Shown here: positions 48,201 to 63,017 of the stretch, piece after piece
Layout of the letters: every line of letters begins with the position of its first letter
Numbering within the stretch: the first letter of the stretch is position 1
From: Brachynemurus nebulosus
Taxonomy: Eukaryota; Arthropoda; Insecta; Neuroptera; Myrmeleontidae
Direction: 5' to 3'
Length of the DNA: 64,000 nucleotides
Assembly: GCA_035578155.1 (NCBI GenBank)
Contig: JAPWDM010000008.1
Coordinates: 7,309,847-7,373,846 of the forward strand
Translations under genes and position numbers: made by a program
The notes under the pieces: generated by a model
The model's input: only the letters and a program-made list of their open reading frames with translations
What the model was told of the DNA's origin: nothing
Database searches by the model: none

Positions 48201-51200
48201 GCGTTTTCTGTCCTCGGAGATGTGGTCAACTGACACTTCACGAACTTTTGTATTTGTCAAGAAAAGCCATATTTATTTCTTTTTGAATTGAAGAGTTATT
48301 TTTTAAATTAAATAAGACAATGCTAACAATTTCCGAGGCGTTTTTATTTTTATATGATTATTTCTATTATTGGAATTGTATAATTCCAAGTATAATTATA
48401 TAATTAATAAAATATAAATAATCATAATAAATAATACAGTAATTTATAAAAAAATTATTTTGCAATAATTATTATAAATAACGAGATAGCGTGAATATTA
48501 GTTTATATTTTAATATGCGTCTATTGTAATTATCTTTATAGTTAGAAATTAATGTATTAACTCATTTTGACTCGAACATATTGCAGACATTCAAAAAACC
48601 ATGTGACGGGATAGGTTCATTAGTTGAAAAGGATAGAACACGTCAAGCAGGTGACATATTCTACTTTCCGATTTTTCTAGATTTCTTTTAGCTTAATTTT
48701 CTTCGTCAGCACATGCGTAGATATTTTATCATGTTTATATTTATTAATTACAATAAATATTGTACTTTTAGTGATTATTTTATACAAAACATGGTAACTA
48801 GATAAATATTAATAACAATAAAAAAAAAAAAAAAGTATTAAGTTATTTACAAGCAAAATGAGAAATTAAAAAAAAATATGTTTTCAGTTTTTATATATAC
48901 TTAAGGACGTTTTTTAAATAAAATTTATTATTTACAATTAAATAATCATTATTATAGATATGCATAATTGATAATTAGAAAAAAATTTAAATAATAAAAG
49001 TAGAAAAATAAAATATTAATAAACTACATTGATTAATAATTGTTTTTTGTACTCTATCTTTAGGATTTAAGGTTAAAATTATAAATTTAAAAGACTGGAT
49101 TATAAATTAATAGTTATTTATGCAACAGGATGCAAAATGAAAATGTTTTTTTCACAAATTGTGCAGTCATCTAACGAAACTTGTCGAGTTAGACAATTAT
49201 AGTGAGTGAAAGAAACACCTATGTTACATCTGTTGCATACAATATTTTTTTCAATTCTGAATTAAATTAAAAGAAAAAAAATTATGAAAAATTATTTCAA
49301 ACTATTAAAAATTTGACAATCACATTAAAAAAAAAAATTATTTTATTTAACATATTTGTTTACTCTAGGAACAAATATTTTTTATTTATATGTATGTAAA
49401 AATATCTTTTACCCGATCGTGTATTTTCGTTTACTTACCGATGCTATTGTCAATGCTGGTACATTATATTTCCCGAACAGATAACAGTAGTTAACAGTGC
49501 GGTAAGTAAGTAATAGTGGGGGGGGGGTAAAATTAGAAAAAAATGACTTTAATTATTTTTTTATATTAAAATTGAAAGTACAATTTGAACAATTAGAAAA
49601 ATTAATTAATATTAGAAATTTCACTAATTTGCACAACATTTATTCATGGAATTCTATGTGATAATAGATATACCGTCAACCGGGGCTATTTGGTAAAAAT
49701 ATTATCTATTTTTGCTTCTATCTTAATATATTTTAAAAAATTGGGTCAATCTATAGGAGCAATTCACATAATACATAATAATTATTAATTTAATCCTTAT
49801 TTTGGATAATTTAATGAATATTAAATGATATTTTTTTTCTTATTTTGTGGCCTTTCCAAATAACCCTCGGGGTGGGGCTATTTGATATCGGATAAAAAAA
49901 GTTACTAAAAACAGGTTAAAAAATGCTTTTTTTCAAAACAATATTAAGGAACGTTTATGGTTAAGAAAGGGCTATTTCCTAGTAAAACAACGATTTCCTA
50001 GTAAAACAGCATTTAACTATTCAATGTAAAACTTATCATTTTAGGAAAATAAAACAAAGTAGTAGCATATAAAAATTATTAAATTTATTAAATTTTTCAA
50101 ACAGTTCAAATGGCTTTAATTTAAGAATCTCACTTAAGCGATAATAAAATATAATAATAAATTCAACTTTAAAATTAGCAAAATTTTGAATTAATTTCAA
50201 ATAGCCCCTTTTTGTATTCCAAATAGCCTCACTTCCGAAAAAGGGCTTTAAAATATTAAGGCGTCAATATAAACAAATTTTAATGACTTCTAAGTAAAAA
50301 GGGAAAAACTAACAATTATTGAACAACTTACCATTCAAATAAATACCTTAACTTAAATTCTCCAGTCGAAAGTTTGCACTGCAATAATATTCTGTAATTT
50401 TTATGTTGTTATCAACTGACACTTCACAAATGAAATGGAACAACTGAACAAGTTTGTACTGGTCAAAATACTACTACATTGACATCCCCTATTAAAGACG
50501 CATTAACGATATGAATACGTTCAGAAATCAAACAGATATAAGGGTTTAAATATTTTTTTTTGTTTTTTTCAAATAGCCCCACCGATTTCAAATAGCTCCG
50601 TTTGACGGTATAAATTTAAATTTCATGTATGTTATCGGAATGTTATTTTTTATTTAACAAATTTATTCTTTAATTATTTTAAATTGATCGTGCATAAAGT
50701 ATTATACAATACACGGATCATTAAGTATCTTCACTGATCTCGAAAATTGCAAAAGTGAGACTGTTCAGGTTTCCCGATCAACGAAGGTAACTCACCGAGT
50801 TACCAATTTATATCGTAAAATATTATTGCAGCATGTATATTGCAAAAATTATATACAGGAATTACTTTTTTTGCGAATACTCTTTGAATGAATAGAATTG
50901 AAATTATATTTTTTTCTTTGTTAATTAAAAATTTTGAAATACAGTGTAGACTCTTGTGCTCTCTTAGCCGGACCCCTCCTATAGCCTGAAAATTTTTTTT
51001 GTAATGGTGGTATGCTATACTAAAACCAATGCATTCACTATTTTCTTAAACGAGCCCTCTGTTAACCGGACGCGGGCACCATATTTTTTGGCGAAGACAT
51101 TATTTAGTACATTATTACCTCCATTAACCTGACGCGAATACATCCAGTGCGTATGTATACCTATACAGGTTAGGTATAATTGTTCTTGTTTTAACTTTCT

Positions 51201-54200
51201 ACATTGATTCTAATGTGAAGATACACTTGTAAACGTTATATTTTGTTATAAGTATCTAAATTCAAACAAACACGATTCAGACAAACACGATAAAGACGAA
51301 ACAAAAATTCGTATTGGTAAATTTAACTGATTTTCAGAACCATGGTAACAATGTATTAAATAATAATATGAATTATACTAATTTATTTCATTCGTTAAAT
51401 TGTCTTACCGTATTACACTTGAGTTTTATATTTTTCTGAATAAATTTGTGTTTCTTACAATTCAAATTTCGGGTAGTGTAAAAATTATGAGTCTATGTTT
51501 AAATGCACGTTCAAGTGGTTCAAGTATACATAATTTGATTTGATTTTTGAACTCTATACGGAGCTAATTGTATCTTTATTGAAAATATAAATATTACGTG
51601 TAAATATTACTAAATGATTATAAAATAAAGAGGAATAATTAAATGGTATACTTCTACAATCTACATAATATTTATAATTTTCATCTAATATACATATTTA
51701 AAAATATATTTAAATGTAGTTACTGTAACTAAATTTCTTCTTCATTTTTTAAAAGCTTTTATTTAACTTGGTATGTTAGTATGTTGGTTTAGATCAAATC
51801 TTGGAATCAAAATTTAGACAGGTTCTAATTGAGCTAGAGGTTTCAAATTTTGCATACGTTTCTAACCTTGATGACAATGCAATATTGTATAATTAGTTTT
51901 TCCCTAAATAGCCCCAAACCAAAATTATTGATTTTCAGTCCTATGCAACTTTTTGACATTTCGAATTGTCAAATTTCTTTATTTTTTTTTTTTAAATTAA
52001 TTGTAATCAGACTAAAGAGTAGAAAATAAAATAAAGTAAAAAAAATGTTTTTTAAGAAAAAGCTTTTATTTAAAAATGGGTTTAAAAAAAATGAAATAAC
52101 TACTGAGTGAAGTTTGAAGCAATATGCAACATAATTTATAAAAGCTTGAGGCATTTAATCAAGTTTGGTAAGTACTGAAAAGTAAAATAGCTACACTTAT
52201 ATCCAAAACAGAAATAATTACTGATAACGCCTCAAGCTTTTATAAATTATGTTGCATATTGCTTCAAACTTCACTCAGTAGTTATTTTTCATTTTTTTTA
52301 AACCCATTTTTAAATAAAAGCTTTTTCTTAAAAAACATTTTTTTTACTTTATTTTTCAAATTTTAATCGAAAACTATGGTAAAGTTATGTGTCTGTACCA
52401 TGGCACCTGTAATATGGCACCAGTTTCCGAGTAATGATAAACAATTTTTCTGTCAAACACAAAAAACCCTCTTTGACTCTGACATACATGAAGATACAAT
52501 TAGCTCCGTATAGAACTCAAAAATTAAATCAAATTATATACACTTGAACCACTTGAACGTGCATTTAAACATGGACTCATAATTTTTATACTACCCCAAA
52601 TTTCTTGCCTAAAAGCAATTTAACGAGAAGAACTGTCAATCGAAAAACACTTCAGCTTCGCTGTCGCGTTTTTGTTAGTTGACAGTTCTTCTCGTTAAAT
52701 TGCTAGGCAACAAATTTTCGTTAGACAAACTCAAATTCATTCGAAAAAATACAAACCTCTCGTGTAATAATAATAAGTGAATATTTTATAATAATCAAAT
52801 AGAAAACTAATTTTTTTATGGGGTTCCTATCCACCGCATAAAAAATGGTTTAGCTGTACCTAAACTTTTTAGTTCACAATTGTAAAAATAACTATTACAA
52901 GACGTTACTATTTTATGAATGGAAGCATTTAAAGGCGTGCCATGTCTGCACTGTCTACTAATATCATTAATTATAGTAACTATAATCAAATAAATTGTAT
53001 AATTTAATGATCAAAATTATATACACATTAAAAATTTACATAAAATTAAGTAATCTAGGTTAAAAAGATACTAATTTTTTTTAGTGCTAAATTAACCACA
53101 ATATTTTTGCACAATTTGATTTACAGTTTATGAGCACCGTTGGTCGTAATTTTTTATTGATTTTTTAATTTGGTAATTTTTCTAAGATATATTTTATAAT
53201 TAATAATAGTTATTTGTGTATTAAGAGCGCAAAATGGTGCTTTGCCACTCGATTGAGATTGTTGACGCGCGACACCGCCAGGCGGAGCGCGTTAATCTCA
53301 TGAGAACGGCAAGTCATTTTGTGCTCGAATTACACACAAAATTTTTTCTACAATCTTATAAGTTTTTATTTTATTTAAAAGATACTTGAAAAAATAATAA
53401 TGGACGTTAATATTTACTTTAATATTATAATTTTTGCAGCTTCAGAAATATCTGGAGGTGTACTTGAGAAATCACTGTCACTATTACATATTTCTGTCAT
53501 ATATATACATATTTTTTTTAAATATTTTATTCTTATTATTTATTAATTATAGTTATTTGTTATTTTTAATTAATATTTTGCAGTTATTTTGAAATTTAAT
53601 AAAAATAATACATTTTCACTTGATTACGATAATTTTAGAATCTGTTTATTTGTTACCATAGAAAATATAAACAACGCCTACCCGATTTGTAATTAAGTAT
53701 ACGTTGAGCGAGCGACAAAGTATTACTTTGCCGCTTTAAAGCGCAAAGTAGTACTTCGTTGCTCGGCAACGACAGTCTTCGGCAAATACGCATTTTGTGC
53801 TCTCTTCACAGAGCGCAAAAGCCTACTTTCCACTAAGATTGTAGAAAAAAAATTTTTTCAAGGTTTTCGATACTACTACTATATTCAGGGAATAGGCATT
53901 TTTTCGACCGAATTATTTCCACTCGAAAGAGATTTTCCGCTTATTAATAATTTAGTTATGCTTTTTGATTTTATTTAAATTAAAATCCGTCTATTTTGAT
54001 TTTAATTTTTAATTTTGACGGTTCCGTAATTAAAATTTTGAAACACTTATAATTTAGTCCAATCCATTTGTTCGTTCGTCCGTCATACCCTCATGTCATA
54101 ATTTTCATATCTTTGGACCTGTGAAGATGAAACTTTGTAAGTTTGTATGTAGATGCTATTATTGCAAGGTTACTATTATTTATACATATATTACTAGAGC

Positions 54201-57200
54201 TTGGAGTCCGGTACTACCGAAAAACCGGAATACCGGAAATTTTTAAACGTTTTGTAAAACCGGTATTAAAATTTCATTTTCATTTCAAACCGAAAAACCG
54301 GTATTTCGGTTTCGGTATTAACAAAATCAAATACTTTATATATTACACATTTTGAATACTTTTTTTACGTTAGATTTACAACATAAATTTTATTACAATG
54401 TCTTTAGTTTTGCTTAATGTTTTCCATATGTGCAGGTGACCAATCTTATTTATATTTTTTCATAATTCTGGAATATTTTTAAGTATGTTTCTATAAGAAA
54501 AAATACAAAATTATGTATTTAAATTTTTAAAATCCAAAGATGATGTAGTTTGTTATTATTACTGTTACTAATTAATTTTATTAAATGATTTTTAATGTTT
54601 TTTCCTTTTTTCTGTACTATCTTCATTCAATACCGAAAAAATACCGAAATACCGGAATTTCGGTATTTCAAATGCTAATACCGAATAAATACCGGTATTA
54701 TAAAAAGACACCGGTATTCCAAGCCCTGTATATTACACAGTTTGATTAGAACAGATAAATACCCCTGTCGCAGCATCCTGCATAACATAGCGAATTTCTA
54801 TTTACAAAAGTACGTTTTTCTCGGAAACTAGTTGATATAGAGTAATTGTAAATAAAAAAAACCTTCTTTATGTGATTTTTCCGTCTCATTCCGCCAAATT
54901 TTTTTCACGAAAAATGTCCAAAAAACCGTAAACGTTTTCACGAAATTTCTTAAAAATAAGATGTTTCGTTCTTGAGTTATCGTGCGGACGCATTTATATA
55001 TATATATATGTTTACTAAGTGCCCGTGTGTATAACATTATAAAATGGCGGATACCCATATTTAATTTTTAAAACATGATTTCTACTCATCTATGAAACAT
55101 AATTGGGTTTTTTCCTTCTGTTTTTACTCTATTGTCGCTTTTGCACGATAAAATACAACAATTAACCATTTTGGTTTCCGATGGAAAACGTTGTAGTCAG
55201 TTTTAATTTCACGACAACTTTTTAGACATCCCACGTGACGCACACACACAACTAAACAATGACAGAAGGAACACCAGTGCTTGGCTTCAGATCATCTAAC
55301 AAAATGACTAGTCCATATACGTCCATGCTCATGCCTTCATGAAATTTTTTATATACATTCTACAGGACGTGTAGATCACAATTAATAAATAGCAAAAAAA
55401 AGACTAGAAATTGGAAAGTGGAAATAGGTAGATGATCGTAAGTGAGTAAACCGGATAAATAGCTAGTGTTTGTTGTTGTCTGTATGTGGACCCATTGAAC
55501 TATGAAACGTATTCATAATTCCATGTTTTTCCAGGCAACGGTGAAAATTCTCTTATTTTTTTTTTTTAAATACAAGGTCAGAAGTTCTTGTCTGTTTTTC
55601 AGCTAACAAAGGATTTTCCAAAAATTTTACAAAAGTAATAAACAAAATACTTAGTAATATGATATATTTATTACTAAATTTAAAAAATTTAGAAATTACA
55701 CATCTTGGTTTTTTAATTCAGACATGTACGCTGAAAAGTTTAGAAAAATATTTTTTGATTAAGAATCGTATCAGAGTTATACATTTTTGGAATATGATAA
55801 ATACGTGTCGAAATTCCCCAAAAAATCCAAGATATATAATTATATAATCTCTGAACTTCAGTAAAACAAACAATAGACATATAAATAAAAAATATATTTT
55901 TATTATTAGATATGATCAGTTAACTAAGCGTGATTTGAATTTTTAATTCCACAAAAAAAAAATATATATATTTTTGATATGACATCACTATCAGCCAACT
56001 GATTGGCAAGCGTGTGAATCAAGTCTTGAGAATTGTTAAATAGTCACGTCTGAAGATTGTCATGAATCGTCGATTGTCTTCGTACTATGTATACCTTGAA
56101 AAACGCTCATATTCAGTTATTTAAATTTATATATGAACGATTTATCCATAAAAACAGATAAATATATTCAACAGTGTTGTTTGCACATGTTGCACCTATG
56201 AGGGTTAGTTACGTGATAATTCGGTTCCCTACTAGCTATAGTTAGGCCCGATTTACATTAACGCTCCGCTCTCACTACGATATCACTCCGCTCCCGGTTC
56301 GATATAATATTCTTACACAATAAGCAATGAGTGTATTAACCCTGTAATGTGAACACAACAAGATTATATCGGAGCGAGAATGGAGTGGGAGCGTATCGAG
56401 AGCGGAGCGTTAATGTAAATCGGGCCTTATTGATCCAAGTTACTCAAAATAATTTCAGTTGAAAATTGAAATGTCAATTCTTAGCAAGCATTATTTTTAC
56501 TACAAATTTTATCTTCGTAGATCCAAAGATATGGAAAGAATAAGGATGTGATTCATGTGATGAACGGACGGACTGATTTGATGAAACTATTTGGTTTTGA
56601 CTACGGGACACTGTTCTGGAAATTAGGCTATTATTTTGGAGAGATTCATATACATTATATATATTACAAATATTTATTATTTATGTCTTAAAGTTTGATT
56701 TAATTAACTTAAATACATAATGGTATAGGTTATGTAATGTAGTCAGTGAAGAAGAGATGTACATATGTACACTATCGTCCATAATTATGGAGTTTATTTC
56801 AAAAATATCAAAATGCCCATTGACTTTAATCACGTTTATCCAGGGGCGATTCTAGGATTCTTATTTTGGGTAGGCCCGAATTTTTCTGTATTGTAAACAT
56901 ATAACTTATGTGTATCATTTTTCTTGAAGGTGCGGACATTTTTTTATTGTATAATTTTAAATTGAACAAACTGTAATTTTTAGCGACATTTACAAGCCAT
57001 TTCAGGTAATTACAGAGAGCCTATATATAACCAGGGACGGATTAACCCACCTTGGGATCCTAGGTATTTTCTTGTTACCAGGCGCCCTCCCGCCCTTACA
57101 AGATATGCATATAGCACACAAATTATAAAACAATAAATAAAATAAAACTAAATACTGTGAGAAACTGAAACAAATGTTCAACATAGATATATCTAAATTG

Positions 57201-60200
57201 ATTCAAATATTCAAAATAGATAGTTTGACCAGACCCTTTAAAATATCAGGCCCAAGCTATTTGTCCTAGACTAATTTTCCTAGACGATGATTCGATCGTA
57301 GACCTACAGATAATGGTGCAAATAATTCCGGGCTACAAGAATTATATTTAAAATTAACGAATTGTTTTTAAACATTTCTCTAATGCTTAAAAAAGTGTCA
57401 ATATTTGTCTGAATTAGATGATCGGCCAAGTGGTCGGGAAACGACATTTCATATTACATGACCTAATATTATTCCAGATATTGGCGAAAATGATTCCAAG
57501 CTACAGGAAATCTATTCATAGTTAAAGAATTGCCTTTAAACATTCCTCGAATGCTTAAAAAAGTGACAATATTTATTTGAATCACATGGTCGGTGAAGTG
57601 GTCGGAAAACGACATTTTATATTACACAACCTAATGGTATTCTAACTAACGGTGGAAATGATTCCAAGCTAAAAGAAATCTACTCAGGGTTAAAGAATTG
57701 TTTTTAAACATTTGACATAAAGTGTCTTTAAACATTCCACTTTAGGGCCCTACCCACTAAAATCACCACTGCGTTGATCTTAAGTAATTTGTGAAAAATT
57801 GTTTTTTGGTAAAAAAAAAAAAATAAAACCAACAAATTGATCTTTGTTGAATTTTTTTTGACTCTTCGACTGTATTTTCTTGAAAATGGAGGATATCCTC
57901 AGGGCCCATTAGGAAGTTAGCTTTTTTTTTGCTCATCAACTGTATTTTTAGGAAAAATGGACGCTTAAGTTAAACGTGCTCCAGGTTGCAAAAAATGTAA
58001 TTACGCCACTGACTGGAATTAATTATTTTCGAAGCTGAAAAGAAGTACATAAATATGTATGTTTAATGTTTATAACATGGGGCGTGTAATTATTTATGTG
58101 GGATCCTGTATATGCTATGTATATATAAATAAATACTTAATTTGTAAAATTGATCATTATTCATATTATGTATAAAATTATACTTCTTCTGTACTTATGC
58201 AATCTGTACAATTTAGGTCAATACCATTTTTAGTCTTTTGTTACTAACTATGTAACGCTTATTGCCAATTGATCTTACAATAATTATAGAATATGTAGTA
58301 AGCTTAGCACATCACTCAGCACAAGAATATTCAATATTATTTATAGTTTTATAGTATATTATTATCTTCTAATAATCACCAATATTTATAACCCAAATGA
58401 GTTTTTTTACAATTCATTTTTAGATCGAGGTTGGTTAAATTTTTTAAATGCAAGACACTTAAGGCTTGTTCGAGCAACAGTTTTGGAGTAGTACCAAACT
58501 GTTAGGATTGTGCGCAAAATGTTTTTAATCATTATTAAGACCGCTCTGCGCATACTAAAATTGCTTTGCGCATAATCCTGACAGTTTGGTACTATCCAAA
58601 ACTACTGCCCGAACAAGCCTTATAATTGGTATCACGGTTGCGTAGTCGGTAGCTAAGGCAGTATTCCTAATCTAGAATCTTTTTTTTAAATTAGTTGTTT
58701 TTTTTTGTTTGTCTAATTTTTGAAAGTATAGAACTATAGACCTTTAAAAATATAGCTAAACTCTTTTTTGTGCGATTTTTTTTATGCGAATTTGTTTATG
58801 CGGTTTTTTTTTAAAAAAAAGGCCATTAAAATACATAATATAAATCAAAATCAAGAGACAGTAAGAAACTTCTGGTTAGGCTGATGCTTATCGGGAAACA
58901 TTACTTGATCTCTCGTTATTGCAGGAAATAATCAGTAAGAAACTTAGGATTTACTATAATAAATTTCTTTGATAAAAATCAAGGGGTCAGACTAGATTGT
59001 CTATGTCTCTGTTCCACTTGTAATGAGTTTGTGACGTAAAATCTCCCCACTCTGGCGTGTAGATACACATTGTTTGCAGTGGTATTGGTTTAATGGTTGC
59101 GTCTGTGTGCGTATTCACACATACTACTACAACGACTACAACATACGTATTATGGGACAGACCAAGCTGTCCAATTTAAGTAACAATGTCTAACCATTGT
59201 CTAACAATGTACTGTGCGTTCGGCGACGGACACTGACTGACTACATGCCTTAAGCTATGACTGGCCTACAAATGACTCCAAGCGAATTACACTTTTTTGA
59301 TATTAGTTGGCTTCTAGTGTTCTATGATAAAAATACTTTTTAACGGCTTTTAATCAATACATTGCATTACATAAGTTATTGCATCATTTAATTTTGTTAC
59401 CGATGTATTTTTCAAAATTTTCATAATATTATAAAATTGAAATAAAATGTTTCTGCATGTAAATTAATGCTTTATCTTGTTTATAGAAGCAACTTCTAAG
59501 GAAATTTCTAAGTTTTGAGCGTTTTGAGTGATGTTTTTTCGATGAAACTTTTTTTTGTGCGGTCCCGACCAACCGCATAAAAAAAGTTTTTTTGTATAAT
59601 CTGGATCGAACTATACTTTTTATAGCTATTTATGATATTTTTGAATATATTTTTTTTGTGCGATTTTTTTTATGCGGTCCCCTCCACCGCATAAAAAAGG
59701 AGCAACTGTATATTCTTTTTTCTTTTCCCTTTTTGTCGTCCAAAAATTACAGCCATTTTTCTCAAAACTACATTTTTCAAGTTGATCGACATGATATCTC
59801 GAGTTCTATTCATACAATCGAATCGATGTTACTTTATGGTGGGAACCAATGACGTATATGGGAACAACGGATATTACAAAATTATAATTTTTACTATTTT
59901 TAAAAAATAAAAAAACTGCCAAAATCAGCTTTTCTAAACCAGAATCTTTTTCTTTCCTTTTTCTGTTTTGTTTCAGATGAACACAAATCTCAAAATCATG
60001 TCAGCCAGCACATCGCTTTTTTTGAATGGTTATATTTAAGTCGTTATATGTCCTTGAATTTTCATTTTTTGTGTATGAATTTTTTTAAAAATATCAATAG
60101 ATGGTAAAAAAAATGGATAGTAAAAGTATTATTGTCTTTTTTTTAAGTCCTAGGAAAAGCCGAAATTTTTTGCTATTTCCGGGATAAAATATAGAAAATT

Positions 60201-62933
60201 TGTTTCCGGTTCTACCAAGTTTTACATGAACTCACAATTTAATTTAAAAAAATAAAAATTATTTTCAAAACTAAAATTAAAACTAAAAATTAATTAATTT
60301 TCGTAGCTCCAAAGATGTTAAAATTATAATTATAATTGTATGACAGATGAATTTGACGAAATTATGAGTTCCTGAGATCTGGACTATAGAACTCATTTAG
60401 CAGACGTTAACGAATGCATTACACTCCTTTCACATCATACGGTTCTTTGCCGTACGGCAAAGAACCGTACGGTCACATTTTTTTAGTGGAGTGAAGAAGA
60501 GCATTGGACCTTTCACATTACACGGTCACGGCAAAATGCCGTTGCCGTGCCGTGTAGCAGCCGTCTCTTGCCACTGCACTTGACAGTTGCCGCGCGGCAT
60601 TTTTAACTCAGTAGTATATGTAATTAAATTGATGCTTTCACATTTGACGGTTTTTTAACGTACGGCAATAACATTATTTTGTTGAATTTTATGCTAATTA
60701 TTAATTTTATTTGTGAAATGGATGAAACTAATGTTGAATGTGGAAACAAGCATTTTAATAGATTGTATGTAATTTCCAAATTGTGTGTTTTTACGTTAAG
60801 TTCACCAAGAAATTAATCAAAGGAGCTTGTAAACGTCCGAAAATAGTTAAAAAAATTTATTTTCGTCATTTTTCAGGTCTCCAAAGAGTGTGGTAATAAA
60901 TAATCCTACTATATATTTCCTCTGATTTATAGAATTAACTTTAATCACACTTGTTACTTGTGTGATGTTGCAAATTAAATGACGATATTCAGTTTAACAC
61001 GGCAAAAAACCGTGCAATGTGAAAGCAACTACATCACGGCAAAAACTCGTACGGTTTTTTACCGTACGGCGAAAACCGTACTATGTGAAAGGAGCGTTAG
61101 TGTTTTAATATTTATGTAAAAAATGGAGACTTATTTATTTGACGTTGGATAATAATGAGTTAATAATACAAATGACTCAGTCAGTAAGTTTTTTTTTTAC
61201 GCACCTAATTTTTGTATCGCATGTAGAAAACGAGTCATTTTTGTATAATATAAATGTGCTCCGATTATCACGTTTTGTTCTTCGTAGCTTACCTTGAAAA
61301 AATATAATGATAGCAAAGTGCACATCGACTGTGTGTAATGATTTTAACGTTGTATTACTTAAAAAAAAATTCTATATGGATAAGCTGCGTAGCTTGAGTA
61401 GTGCGCTCTAGTGACATTTTTTATCGTAACTGGTATTTAAATACCGAAATTTAATAATAATTTATAAATTTATAAATTTTTTAGTACACATATTACGGGG
61501 TAGTTTCAACCGCTTAAAATTTATAGATGCAAAAAATAATGTTATATTTATTACTAGAACGCTATATAGTATATATAAACAAAATATCATCAATTTATAA
61601 ATTTTTAAGTACACATTTGAAGGGGTGGTTTCAACCCTTAAAAATTTGTAGATGCAAAAAATAATGTTATATTTATTATTAGAGCTCTGAATAGTATATA
61701 TAAACAAAATATCATCAATTTTTAAATTTTTAAGTACACAGTTGAGGGGAGGTTTCAACCCTTAAAAATGTGTAAATGCAAAAAATAATGTTATATTTGT
61801 TACTAGAATTTTTTAAGGTACCTATAAAGAAAAAATTCCATGGATTTTTAAATTTTTGAGTTCCAACTTTGAGGGGATGTTTCACCCCTTAAAAGCGTTC
61901 TTTAACAGTAACTGATATTTTTTATGTTATTAGGTAGCCACCCTCTATATACTGACAAAGTTTCAGATTTTTTTGAATTTTCGACTTCTTGCCCTTTTCT
62001 TGTCAGTTATATATCTAGTATGGATGGTAGATATCAGGAGCACCATCTCTGTATCAAAAAGTGTCCATAGAAAGGCGTAAATAGTGGCGGCGTTACTGTA
62101 GCAAAAGGGTAAATTTAGAGAAGTAAACAAGGAAAGAAAAACATCCGCGTTGCTATGTAATTATTGTTTTTTTATTATAATTGTTACATAGGGTAAAAGC
62201 CCCGATTGTGGAACACAATTTTTAGGTATTTCATCAAACTTGCTTATAAAAATTAATAAATGAATTAAACACCCATTTTTTTTCTTAATATGCATGAAAC
62301 CAAGTTTTTTTAATCCAATGAATATGTTTTTAAGAAAATATAACCCAAAAATTTTGATTTATTAATGTTTTGTTTTATAATTTGTTGACATCTATAAAAA
62401 AAAACGGACAGAATGTATTAACACCCTTTAAAAAATCAGCACATTGACACCTAAAAAAAAACACGTATGTACGAACATGAGATACATCATATTACATTTT
62501 CTGCCATCTTTGCACTCTATGACATAGAGTCACATCTAGTAGTAAATAGAATGTCAAATTAAAAAATATAGAATGGTTTAAATATTCGATAAAATAAACG
62601 ACCAAAATCACAGAATATACCAAAATACTATATTTTGTTTCGCCATCTATGTATTTTGGTAAAGTTCTAATCAATTCTAAACTAACTTATCAAAATGGCG
62701 ACAATTTTTCATTATTAACAAAATTTTGCAACTTTAAATCAATATTTTTTTATTTATCAATTGACGATACGCTCCGAAATAAAAAAAATATTAAAAATTT
62801 TACGATTTTAAAGCAGTAAGTAAATATTTTAGACTCAAAAAGAAATTAAAACTATTTATAATATAAATTTTTAGTTATTTTACGTACATGATTTTAGTTA
62901 AATACAGAGGTTATTATGTGCACTGAAAGAAAT

Positions 62934-63017
<84 letters not shown>

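Noticed and set aside
56825..58015. Large element with CAGGGGCG / CAGTGGCG ends
   Set aside because: The ends look hAT-like, but no matching target duplication was found and the inside is a separate repeat.
61462..61758. 98-aa repetitive protein
   Set aside because: Translation of the 125-bp minisatellite; no start context or family.
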